A DNA stretch of 16,992 bases, taken from assembly GCA_002687175.1 (NCBI GenBank), contig NYZP01000009.1:1-16992 (forward strand), in the 5' to 3' direction. The notes beneath the pieces were generated by a model. The model was not told the DNA's origin. It ran no database searches and was given only the letters and a program-made list of their open reading frames with translations. Shown one piece after another: positions 1 to 6,093 of the stretch (position 1 is its first letter; every line of letters begins with the position of its first letter). Source of the stretch: Parcubacteria group bacterium. GTDB taxonomy: Bacteria > Patescibacteria > ABY1 > Buchananbacterales > UBA6539. The position numbers and the translations under genes were made by a program.

Positions 1-81
1 ATTGCCAACCTGATTTTAAAAAATAAAGGTGTTCATAAAACCATTGCCGTAAAGGTAAAAGATAATAAAATAATGGTCTAA
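1..81 (+). CDS. C-terminal tail of an unidentified protein (5' end outside window)
   Basis: Frame 1 is open from the first base to a TAA at 79-81 and reads as 26 residues ending in VKVKDNKIMV. It has a plausible protein composition and ends 4 nt before the ATG of the next gene, as expected inside a co-directional operon. The fragment is too short to assign a family. That it is a real gene end rests only on the open frame and the tight spacing. Confidence 0.45.
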   Translation: MANLILKNKGVHKTIAVKVKDNKIMV

Positions 82-85
82 TAAG

Positions 86-886
86 ATGGCGGAGCCTGTG
101 ACCACAAATAATTCAGCTTCCGAAAAACAGCTTTCCCGGAATCTAAATCGAGATGTTAAACAATCAAAAGATGCCCGAGAAGCGCCTAGCAATAGTTTAA
201 CCGATGACAAACAACCTAAGGCCAAACCGCCAGTCAACCAAAATAGACCTGGTGACCAACAAAATAATAAACGATTACTAAACCAAGAACGTTTACAATC
301 AATAGGTAAAAATTTAGTTGGTGCAAATAGTTCTCGGTCAAATAATGTTGCCGAAAAAGCCCAGCAAGCAAACCCTGATAAACAGGACAATATATATCAA
401 GAATCATTAAGTAGATATCTAAAAGCTGTTACCTCTGGATCAAAAATAGAAACAGATGAACAAGGATTAATACTAGGACTTGAATTAAGAAAAAGAATTA
501 ATGAAGCAGAATTCCATGGCTTTATTATTTTATTAGTTTTTGCCATCATAAAAGATTTCGCCGCTGATGCCGTTAAATTAATTTTAAAATTTTTAGGTAT
601 TGGCGTCATTGGTATGGTAATAACTGTCCCTCTAAATATTTTTCTCACCCTAACTGGAGTTGTCCTTTTTGTTGTAATAATCGGCAATGGAACATTTTTT
701 AAGAGAGTTATCATAAAGCAAATTTGGAAAAGATTGCTTGTTTTCTTGGTTCTTGAAGGAATACCGATTATTTCTATTTTTCCAATGTACACAATTTCTA
801 TATTGCTAATTAAAAGAACAGCCGATAAACAAAAAAGGAAGCTTCAAGACACCGAGTTAGAATTAAATAATGCTATCAGAAAGTAA
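86..886 (+). CDS. Membrane protein with long disordered N-terminus, unknown function
   Basis: A 266-aa protein I do not recognise. Residues 1-110 are hydrophilic and rich in N, Q, K, S and P, so probably disordered and cytoplasmic. Residues 120-140 look like a charged amphipathic helix (IETDEQGLILGLELRKR). Hydrophobic stretches follow at about 143-160, 165-200 and 217-243, giving three or four membrane segments, and the protein ends in a basic and acidic tail (KQKRKLQDTELEL). The ATG at 86 follows the upstream stop by 4 nt and has no clear Shine-Dalgarno. The next gene, on the same strand, is a membrane-anchored beta-propeller protein, so both may belong to an envelope complex. That link, and any connection with the T4SS genes further right, is inference from proximity. 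Confidence 0.8.
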   Translation: MAEPVTTNNSASEKQLSRNLNRDVKQSKDAREAPSNSLTDDKQPKAKPPVNQNRPGDQQNNKRLLNQERLQSIGKNLVGANSSRSNNVAEKAQQANPDKQDNIYQESLSRYLKAVTSGSKIETDEQGLILGLELRKRINEAEFHGFIILLVFAIIKDFAADAVKLILKFLGIGVIGMVITVPLNIFLTLTGVVLFVVIIGNGTFFKRVIIKQIWKRLLVFLVLEGIPIISIFPMYTISILLIKRTADKQKRKLQDTELELNNAIRK

Positions 887-945
887 AACAACGTTAGTAA
901 ATTTAATATATTACTGCTATTATTAAGTAAGGTAAACAAAAATTT

Positions 946-2211
946 ATGCCTCTAAATTGGAAAAGAATTTTATTAGTTATCGGCTTTATCTTAGCAGTTA
1001 TTTTATTTGGTTATTTATTATACTTCTTTTTTCTTAAACCAGTAACCCCTGTCACCGGTCCCGGGCCAATAGTAAATACTAATGTACCTCCAGGTGGTTT
1101 ACCAGCCGCCGGAGTAAACGTTAATATACCAACGGCCACAAATGTAAATGGCGCCTTACCATCAGATCTTACAACTGATCTTGGGCCCCCGCCACCTGTT
1201 CCACCGGGAGTTGAAACCGCCTCCGATGTGGCCAATGGTGGTTTAACAAAAGTCACTGCCCTGACTACCTCTCGATCATACCAGCCAACATTAGCAGCTG
1301 ATGGGAATAATGCTATTTACTACGACAAAACTACCGGGCTGATATATCAAATAAACCCAAGTGGTAAATCAACTTTATTAACCGATCAAGTTTTTTTTGA
1401 GGTTGATAATTTCACTTGGTCGCCAAATAAACAAAAAGCCGTTTTGGAATACCCTGACGGCTCTAATGTTGTTTATGATTTTGCATCCAAGCAACAAGTC
1501 ACTTTACCACAGCATTGGAAAGATTTTAGTTTTTCACCAGACAGCAATGAGCTAGTTTTAAAAAGTATTGGTGACAGTGCTGATTCTAGCTGGTTAGCAG
1601 TGACAAATTCAGATGGCTCAAACGCAAAAAGGCTTGAACTTCTAGGTGACAAAGACGCTACGGTCCATACGGCTTGGTCACCAAATAATCAAATTGTGGC
1701 AATGTATCGAGAAGATCAAGACTTTAACCGACAAAGTCTATTTTTTGTTGGTCTCAATAACGAAAATTATAAATCTACAACTGTCGAAGGTCGCGGTTTT
1801 TCTGGACAATGGTCAACCCAGGGTGACCGTTTATTATATAGTGTTTATTCTAGTGAAACTGATTACAAACCAACAATGTGGATTGTTGCAGCCCAAGGGG
1901 AAAGTATTGGTCAAAATAGACGAAGTTTGAGTTTGCAAACTTGGTCGGACAAATGTACTTTCAGTAATAATGATATTGTTTATTGCGCCGTGCCAAAAAG
2001 TCTAAGTGAAGGGGCCGGGCTGTTTAGTGATGAGCTGGACACCTCACCAACTGATATATATAAAGTAGATTTACAGACTGGTTTTAAAACTAAAATTGCT
2101 ATTCCTCAAGGTGGCCATAATATTGAAAGTTTAATTGTGCCATCTAATCAGAACTACCTTTACTTTCAGTCTAAAAGTGATGGACGTTTATACAAAATAG
2201 ATTTACGATAA
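946..2211 (+). CDS. Membrane-anchored TolB/WD40-like beta-propeller protein
   Basis: A 421-aa protein. Residues 8-30 form one N-terminal transmembrane helix after a short basic start (MPLNWKR), so the bulk is probably extracytoplasmic. Residues 31-100 are a Pro/Gly/Val/Asn-rich linker. From about 105 to 421 there are repeated propeller blades with the usual WSP/FSP turns: WSPNKQK near 158, FSPDSNE near 196, WSPNNQ near 244 and a degenerate QWSTQGDR near 289, ending with YFQSKSDGRLYKIDL. Such blades are known from TolB/WD40-like (PD40) repeats, which usually bind proteins or peptides; no catalytic residues are visible. The linker motif ASDVANGG (92-99) resembles ASELATGG in the VirB8-like protein encoded at 6094-6693. 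The stop lies 19 bp from the convergent recG stop, with no clear terminator hairpin between. A weak AAGG lies 13 nt upstream of the ATG. Confidence 0.8.
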   Translation: MPLNWKRILLVIGFILAVILFGYLLYFFFLKPVTPVTGPGPIVNTNVPPGGLPAAGVNVNIPTATNVNGALPSDLTTDLGPPPPVPPGVETASDVANGGLTKVTALTTSRSYQPTLAADGNNAIYYDKTTGLIYQINPSGKSTLLTDQVFFEVDNFTWSPNKQKAVLEYPDGSNVVYDFASKQQVTLPQHWKDFSFSPDSNELVLKSIGDSADSSWLAVTNSDGSNAKRLELLGDKDATVHTAWSPNNQIVAMYREDQDFNRQSLFFVGLNNENYKSTTVEGRGFSGQWSTQGDRLLYSVYSSETDYKPTMWIVAAQGESIGQNRRSLSLQTWSDKCTFSNNDIVYCAVPKSLSEGAGLFSDELDTSPTDIYKVDLQTGFKTKIAIPQGGHNIESLIVPSNQNYLYFQSKSDGRLYKIDLR

Positions 2212-2230
2212 AAAAATTTCAAAACCTAAA

Positions 2231-4303
2231 TTATTCTAAATGAAGATTTTGTAAAAAATTATCAATTTTTATTTTGAGTTCAGGATAATCTTTTAAGTCG
2301 GGATGTTCTTCAATCAATTTTTCTGCGGCTGTTTTAGCTTTTTCAATAATCTTATAATCAGAAAATTTAGCAATTTTAAAATCTAACCAACCTGACTGCT
2401 TAACACCGTAAACCTCACCTGGCCCTCTAAATTTTAAATCATATTCTGCTAATTCAAACCCATCTTTGGCACTAACCAAAGCTGCTAATCGCTCTTTGGT
2501 TTTTTGATTTTTGTTTTCCGAAAATAAAAAACAGTATGATTGATAATTACTACGGCCAACTCGACCACGAAATTGATGAAGTTGAGCCAAACCAAAACGT
2601 TCGGCCCCTTCAATAACCATCACCGTAGCATTAGGTACATCGACACCAACCTCTACCACTGATGTAGATACTAAAATATCGCTAAGCTTAGACAAAAATT
2701 CCTTCATAACACTTTCCTTATTTTTCGGTTTTAATTTACCATGCAGCATGCCAATCGTTAAGTCAGGAAAAATCTGAGTGTTCAATATCTTATATTCATC
2801 GGTGACCGCTTTAACCCCTAGCTTGTCCGATGGATCAATCAACGGGCAAATGACAAAAATTTGTCTACCTTCGGCAACTTGCTCTTTTATAAATTGATAA
2901 GTATCTTCTCTCTCTTTAGGACTAATAATTTTAGTGATAATTTTTTTTCTTTCTTTTGGTAATTCCCTTATGACCGAAAGATCTAGATCACCATACATAG
3001 TTAAAGCTAATGAACGAGGAATTGGAGTTGCCGTCATGGATAGAAGGTGAGGTATTGATTCTGGGCTACCAGATTTTTCTTGTAACAATTTTCTTTGTCC
3101 GACACCAAAACGATGTTGTTCGTCAACAACCACCAAAGCTAAGCTGGCAAATAAAACACTTTCTTGAATTAAGGAATGAGTACCAATAACAATTTTAACT
3201 TCACCAGAACTAATTTTTTCTAAAATTTTCTTTTTGGTTGTTTCTGTTTTTCCAATCAGTTGCTGAGATCTAGTCACTAAAGCAAATTTAATATCAGTGT
3301 TACTTAACAGTTCGGTAATAGTTCGGTAGTGTTGAGCAGCCAAAATCTCTGTTGGCGCCATTATGACACTTTGTTTGTCAGCTAAGGCAGTGTTATACAT
3401 CGCCATAGTAGCGACCACCGTCTTACCAGATCCAACTTCACCTTCTAATAGTCGATTCATTGGTCGGTTTCTTTTTAGATCAGTAATTATTTGCCAAGCG
3501 GCTTTTTTTTGATCATTAGTCAATTTAAATGGTAAAGACTGTACAAAAAATTTAATTTCTTCCTCCGAAAAATTAATTGCTTCAGCTAAGCTGGAGACTA
3601 AATCAAGTTTGCTTAGTTGAGCCTGAAGTTGAAATAAAAAAAGCTCATCAAATTTTAAACGATTGATGGCCTCATCTAACTCTTTTTTATTTTCTGGAAA
3701 ATGAATTTGCTGAAGAGCTTTACCTAAACTTACTAGCTGATACTCGTCAATTACATCATCGGGTAAAAATTCTCTAACAAAATCAATAACCCCTAATGAC
3801 TGTTTAATCAGAAAACGAATCTGTTTTTGAGTTAAGTTTGATGTTAAAGAATAAACTGGTACTATCCTGGCAGTATGAGTCGCTTTTTCTGTTCTAACTT
3901 TTTCATAAACTGGATTGATCAATTGTAAGGTGTATTTATCAAAGCTGACTTTACCTGATAAGTAAACTTCGTCACCCTCAACGAGTACTTTTGATAAATA
4001 GGGCTGATTAAACCAAATTACTTTTATTGAACCAGTCTTGTCTACCACTAAACCTTCGGTTAACATTCTTTTCTTGACCGGACTACGTCTACTCTTAATA
4101 AGTTGCAATCGCCCTTTAATAGTAAATGTTTCTTCTGGTTTTACATCTATAATATCGGAAATCAAACTTAAATCTTCCCAACGAAAAGGATAATAAAAAA
4201 TGAGATCACTAATGGTCTCAATACCTAATCTTTTTAAACGGCTCGCAGTGGTACTACCAATTCTGCCAAGGGCCGAAACTGGACTCTGCAACGCTAAATT
4301 CAT
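2231..4303 (-). CDS. recG: ATP-dependent DNA helicase RecG
   Basis: A 690-aa protein of normal RecG length. RecG is a superfamily 2 double-stranded-DNA translocase that reverses stalled replication forks and processes branched recombination intermediates. Residues 1-150 carry the helix-hairpin-helix-like start (ALGRIGSTTASRLKRLGI) and the OB-fold wedge domain. The motor domains follow: Walker A GEVGSGKT at 288-295, DEQH box at 394-397, motif III TATPIP near 424-429 and motif VI QFRGRVGR at 577-584. The C-terminal TRG region (GFELAEYDLKFRGPGEVYG, about 615-633) couples hydrolysis to translocation and is intact. The ATG at 4301-4303 lacks a clear Shine-Dalgarno, and its upstream region is tRNA debris. 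It is the last gene of the minus-strand series and converges on the beta-propeller gene. All key motifs are present, so I expect it to be functional. Confidence 0.97.
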   Translation of the reverse strand: MNLALQSPVSALGRIGSTTASRLKRLGIETISDLIFYYPFRWEDLSLISDIIDVKPEETFTIKGRLQLIKSRRSPVKKRMLTEGLVVDKTGSIKVIWFNQPYLSKVLVEGDEVYLSGKVSFDKYTLQLINPVYEKVRTEKATHTARIVPVYSLTSNLTQKQIRFLIKQSLGVIDFVREFLPDDVIDEYQLVSLGKALQQIHFPENKKELDEAINRLKFDELFLFQLQAQLSKLDLVSSLAEAINFSEEEIKFFVQSLPFKLTNDQKKAAWQIITDLKRNRPMNRLLEGEVGSGKTVVATMAMYNTALADKQSVIMAPTEILAAQHYRTITELLSNTDIKFALVTRSQQLIGKTETTKKKILEKISSGEVKIVIGTHSLIQESVLFASLALVVVDEQHRFGVGQRKLLQEKSGSPESIPHLLSMTATPIPRSLALTMYGDLDLSVIRELPKERKKIITKIISPKEREDTYQFIKEQVAEGRQIFVICPLIDPSDKLGVKAVTDEYKILNTQIFPDLTIGMLHGKLKPKNKESVMKEFLSKLSDILVSTSVVEVGVDVPNATVMVIEGAERFGLAQLHQFRGRVGRSNYQSYCFLFSENKNQKTKERLAALVSAKDGFELAEYDLKFRGPGEVYGVKQSGWLDFKIAKFSDYKIIEKAKTAAEKLIEEHPDLKDYPELKIKIDNFLQNLHLE

Positions 4304-4315
4304 TTTATTATTTAT

Positions 4316-4331
4316 TGGTGTCCCCCAGCAG
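4316..4331 (-). pseudogene. tRNA 3'-end fragment resembling the end of tRNA-Arg
   Basis: The 16 nt match the 3' end of the tRNA-Arg at 4406-4420, including the CCA, except for one extra base (t at 4321). The similarity stops at the acceptor/T-stem boundary. It could be a displaced copy of the tRNA-Arg 3' end, as left by integration or recombination at a tRNA, or the remnant of another tRNA with acceptor strand GGGGGAC. Confidence 0.5.
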
Positions 4332-4335
4332 TAAG

Positions 4336-4352
4336 CGTGCCTAAGAGGATTC
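4336..4352 (-). pseudogene. 3' part of a broken tRNA (T-loop to discriminator base)
   Basis: On the minus strand this reads GAAT, then CCTCT (T-stem 3' strand), then TAGGCAC (acceptor 3' strand), then G as discriminator base, without CCA. The acceptor strand pairs over all seven positions, one as G-U, with GTGCCTG of the 5' fragment at 4515-4521. The two are therefore best read as parts of one tRNA gene now about 160 bp apart. The double-hairpin insert at 4353-4382 abuts its T-loop end. Confidence 0.6.
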
Positions 4353-4385
4353 TCCGCCAGAGGCGGATGCGCCTTTGGCGCAGAA
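4350..4385. repeat. Double-hairpin repeat inside a tRNA T-loop sequence, copy A
   Basis: The plus strand reads TTC, a 15-nt hairpin (TCCGCC, loop AGA, GGCGGA; 4353-4367), a second 15-nt hairpin (TGCGCC, loop TTT, GGCGCA; 4368-4382), then GAA. The outer TTC and GAA are complementary and, in minus orientation, match the TTCGAA of a tRNA T-loop, with T-stem-like AAAGG on one side and CCTCT on the other. A copy with the same architecture lies at 5131-5166. There is no T-tract, so a simple intrinsic terminator is unlikely. Confidence 0.75.
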
Positions 4386-4405
4386 CCTTTGGAGATATAA
4401 TGATA

Positions 4406-4480
4406 TGGTGCCCCCAGCAGGAATTGAACCTACATCTCAAGCTCCGCAAGCTCGTGTTCTATCCGTTGAACTATAGGGGC
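4406..4480 (-). tRNA. tRNA-Arg, anticodon GCG
   Basis: The 75-nt cloverleaf includes an encoded CCA. The acceptor GCCCCTA pairs with TGGGGGC (one G-U); the D arm is GTTC/GAAC; the anticodon stem CGAGC pairs with GCTTG around the loop TTGCGGA, so the anticodon is GCG (plus-strand 4445-4447) for CGC/CGU. The T arm is GTAGG, TTCAATT, CCTGC; the variable loop is 4 nt; the discriminator is A. C35 and A73 fit arginine identity. Most bacteria read CGY with an ACG (inosine) tRNA, so GCG is unusual. The gene lies between the two parts of another, broken tRNA. Confidence 0.92.
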
Positions 4481-4488
4481 TTATGACA

Positions 4489-4521
4489 TGGTGGGGAAGT
4501 ATCCAGCTGAGCTACAGGCAC
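4489..4521 (-). pseudogene. 5' part of a broken tRNA (acceptor and D arm)
   Basis: Minus-strand 4521 to 4500 reads GTGCCTG, TA, GCTC, then AGCTGGATA: a clear tRNA start through the D-loop. The expected GAGC that would close the D-stem is missing. Instead CTTCCCCACCA follows (4499-4489), which looks like the 3' CCA end of yet another tRNA. The anticodon arm is absent, so this is not a functional tRNA. Its acceptor strand matches the fragment at 4336-4352, on the far side of tRNA-Arg. Confidence 0.65.
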
Positions 4522-4586
4522 ATAACTAATCTATCTCCAGTTACCTCAAAGCTTTCAGTATAAGCTGTGGGGACATTTTAATATTT

Positions 4587-5099
4587 TTAAAGCTTAAACA
4601 TTCTTGAGGTTTGGTCAGAAACCGGTTCATTTTCCCGCTCTAAATCTTCAGTTAGATATTTAAGCAAAACATCCCTTACTTCTACCGGGTTTTGATCCTC
4701 AAAAGAAATTGGTATCCGGGGATTAAAAAATCCCGTTAGCTCAAAATAAAGGGTTTTTACTTCTGGTGGTTCATATATTATATAAAAATTTTCAATCTTC
4801 TTATACTCAAAAAATTTATTGTTGACTAGTATACCATCTTCAGTAATTTTAAATTCAACTTCATCATTACTACGTTGAAACATTATAATTAAAAGAGCCG
4901 ATATTATGACAATTAAACCAAATAATAAATTTGCGGTAAAAAATGAATATACTAAAAAAAATCCAACAATAATTCCACCCCAAACATACCAGTTACTGTC
5001 ACGATGATACTGAGGAAACTCAGAAAATTTCCAGTTAAAAAAAACTTTTCCGTAATCTGGAGTATCTTCAGAATTGGTTGTAGATTTTTCTTGAGCCAT
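4587..5099 (-). CDS. Small two-TM membrane protein with C-terminal PH-like domain
   Basis: A 170-aa protein of unknown function. Residues 1-20 are hydrophilic; a WKFSEFPQYHR segment (23-33) precedes two adjacent membrane helices at about 37-55 and 57-74. Residues 79-150 are beta-rich (VEFKITEDGILVNNKFFEYKKIENF) and end in an amphipathic helix (VRDVLLKYLTEDLE). Two helices followed by a strand-rich domain resemble bacterial PH-domain (YcxB/bPH2-like) membrane proteins; I infer this from the pattern only. It lies between tRNA-Ser and tRNA-Arg on the same strand. The ATG has no Shine-Dalgarno, and the tRNA-Ser 3' fragment ends 15 nt upstream of it. Confidence 0.8.
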   Translation of the reverse strand: MAQEKSTTNSEDTPDYGKVFFNWKFSEFPQYHRDSNWYVWGGIIVGFFLVYSFFTANLLFGLIVIISALLIIMFQRSNDEVEFKITEDGILVNNKFFEYKKIENFYIIYEPPEVKTLYFELTGFFNPRIPISFEDQNPVEVRDVLLKYLTEDLERENEPVSDQTSRMFKL

Positions 5100-5113
5100 A
5101 ATATATTGTAGTC

Positions 5114-5133
5114 TGGCGGAGAGGGAGGGATTC
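5114..5133 (-). pseudogene. Duplicated 3' end of tRNA-Ser
   Basis: These 20 bases are identical to the 3' end of tRNA-Ser at 5203-5222, from the T-loop GAA through CCA, in the same orientation and 89 bp away. At the T-loop boundary the tRNA match ends and the double-hairpin insert begins. This resembles the displaced 3' tRNA fragment left when an integrative element uses a tRNA T-loop, but no element-sized DNA lies between the copies. Confidence 0.85.
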
Positions 5134-5166
5134 CTCTCCTGAGGCGAGTGCGCCTCTGGCGCAGAA
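5131..5166. repeat. Double-hairpin repeat inside a tRNA T-loop sequence, copy B
   Basis: The plus strand reads TTC, hairpin CTCTCC/TGA/GGCGAG (5134-5148; one mismatched pair), hairpin TGCGCC/TCT/GGCGCA (5149-5163), then GAA. It is the same length and layout as copy A at 4350-4385. In the first hairpin the two outermost pairs differ on both sides (T-A to C-G, C-G to T-A), so pairing is kept while sequence changes. It abuts the duplicated tRNA-Ser 3' end. Confidence 0.75.
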
Positions 5167-5202
5167 CATTGGTTATTTTAAATATTTAACATCAAAATTT
5201 TA

Positions 5203-5292
5203 TGGCGGAGAGGGAGGGATTCGAACCCTCGAGACCCGTAAAGGCCTAACGCCTTAGCAGGGCGCCCCATTCAACCACTCTGGCACCTCTCC
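5203..5292 (-). tRNA. tRNA-Ser, anticodon GCT
   Basis: A 90-nt class II tRNA with encoded CCA. The acceptor GGAGAGG pairs with CCTCTCC and the discriminator is G. The anticodon stem GCGCC pairs with GGCGT around CTGCTAA, giving anticodon GCT (plus 5256-5258) for AGC/AGU. The variable arm is long, as serine tRNAs require, and the T arm is GAGGG, TTCGAAT, CCCTC. A good promoter lies just upstream at 5307-5335. A second copy of the last 20 nt lies downstream at 5114-5133. Confidence 0.96.
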
Positions 5293-5306
5293 CAAAAAAC
5301 TTTTAC

Positions 5307-5335
5307 ATTCTATCACGATATTTTACTTCTGTAAA
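5307..5335 (-). promoter_or_regulatory. Sigma-70-type promoter for tRNA-Ser
   Basis: On the minus strand TTTACA (5335-5330), a 17-nt spacer and TAGAAT (5312-5307) match the -35 and -10 consensus at five of six positions each, with ideal spacing. The mature tRNA 5' end is 14 nt downstream of the -10. It lies in the short gap between the comF stop and tRNA-Ser. Confidence 0.65.
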
Positions 5336-5338
5336 TAC

Positions 5339-5998
5339 CTAGCCTTCGGCTATAACTAAACCCCAAACTTCTTTTGCCCCAGCACTTTTTAAAACTTTAG
5401 CACACTCCTCAATGGTGGCGCCGGTTGTTATCATGTCATCAATTAATAGAATACTCTTATTAACTAATGAATCACCATTTTTTATTGCAAAAATTCCTTT
5501 AATATTTTTCAACCGTTCTTGAGCTCTTAAACCAACTTGCGGTCTAGTATGATACTTACGGTAAATTAGATTCTTTCCCAGTGACCAATCGAACTTTTGG
5601 CTAACTACCGTGGCTAAAATATCTGCTTGATTAAAACCTCGCCACAATTCTCTTTTTTTGGCTAAAGGTACAGCTACTACCAAATCAAAATTTATAACTT
5701 TACCTTGATTAATTCGAGCTGATAAACATTTTACCAACAGATTACCTAGATCTAAGCCTAACTGATTAACAAAATTATATTTAAAACTTTGTAGAATATT
5801 GGCCACCAACTTATCGTGATAATCAGTAGCTATGATAACTCCATTTAAATTTTTAAAATTACTGGTATTATCTGACTGATCCGATTTTAATTTAATGTGT
5901 AACCAACACTCATGACACAGCCAGGTACTATCAACATGACAACCTAGGCACTGCCTGGGAAATAATAAATCTAGAAATAAATTTTTTAAAATCATCAT
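5339..5998 (-). CDS. comF: ComF family phosphoribosyltransferase-like protein
   Basis: A 219-aa protein of typical ComF length. ComF proteins are needed for DNA uptake in competent bacteria and are thought to work in the cytoplasm with the uptake and single-strand handling machinery. An N-terminal zinc-ribbon-like cluster has four cysteines at 17, 20, 28 and 31 (CLGCH...CHECW). The phosphoribosyltransferase fold has RGFNQADILA at 120-129, RPQVGLRAQERLKNIKG at about 152-168 and the PRPP loop LLIDDMITTGAT at 184-195. Two ATGs in tandem (5998 and 5995) could start it; the difference is one residue. The start codon sits at the edge of a 33-bp palindrome (5997-6029). It follows the VirB8-like gene by 95 bp, suggesting co-transcription with the T4SS series, although competence and T4SS need not be linked. 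Confidence 0.93.
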   Translation of the reverse strand: MMILKNLFLDLLFPRQCLGCHVDSTWLCHECWLHIKLKSDQSDNTSNFKNLNGVIIATDYHDKLVANILQSFKYNFVNQLGLDLGNLLVKCLSARINQGKVINFDLVVAVPLAKKRELWRGFNQADILATVVSQKFDWSLGKNLIYRKYHTRPQVGLRAQERLKNIKGIFAIKNGDSLVNKSILLIDDMITTGATIEECAKVLKSAGAKEVWGLVIAEG

Positions 5999-6029
5999 AG
6001 CGTGATTAGTTAATAATTAATTACGCTAT
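5997..6029. promoter_or_regulatory. 33-bp palindrome at the comF start
   Basis: The outer arms ATAGCGT and ACGCTAT are perfect. The inner arms continue with ATTA and TTA matches, and two interruptions can form G-U pairs in RNA, giving about 16 bp overall. The left arm includes the last two bases of the comF start codon complement. The same layout and length, with the same outer right arm and a shared TTGATTT outside it, occurs at the S23-like gene start (11529-11561). It may be an operator or a 5'-leader hairpin. Confidence 0.5.
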
Positions 6030-6058
6030 ATTGATTTTCTTAAACTACCGAAAACTAT

Positions 6059-6088
6059 TTAATAACCCTGAAATTAATAACCCTGAAA
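6059..6088. repeat. Perfect 15-bp tandem duplication
   Basis: TTAATAACCCTGAAA occurs twice in a row (6059-6073, 6074-6088) just after the stop of the VirB8-like gene. It looks like a recent slippage or duplication; no function is apparent. Confidence 0.8.
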
Positions 6089-6093
6089 GCTAG

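Noticed and set aside
16..390. Minus-strand 124-codon open frame opposite the first membrane protein
   Set aside because: It overlaps the disordered-region coding frame of the + strand gene, is Ser/Cys/Phe-rich as expected for an antisense frame and has no recognisable motif.
2212..2230. Bidirectional intrinsic terminator between the propeller gene and recG
   Set aside because: The 19-bp gap has an A tract but no GC-rich stem.
4350..4385. Rho-independent terminator for tRNA-Arg
   Set aside because: Two short hairpins without a following T run on the minus strand; the same structure with T-loop flanks at tRNA-Ser is better explained as a repeat element, although a secondary role in 3' processing is not excluded.
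4316..4570. A third, outer broken tRNA around the tRNA-Arg locus (GTCCCCA at 4574-4568 with GGGGGAC at 4326-4320, CCA at 4318-4316)
   Set aside because: Six of seven acceptor pairs and a GCTT/AAGC D-stem are suggestive, but the D-loop lacks the GG pair and a C-rich 6-bp match is easy by chance. Kept only as a remark.
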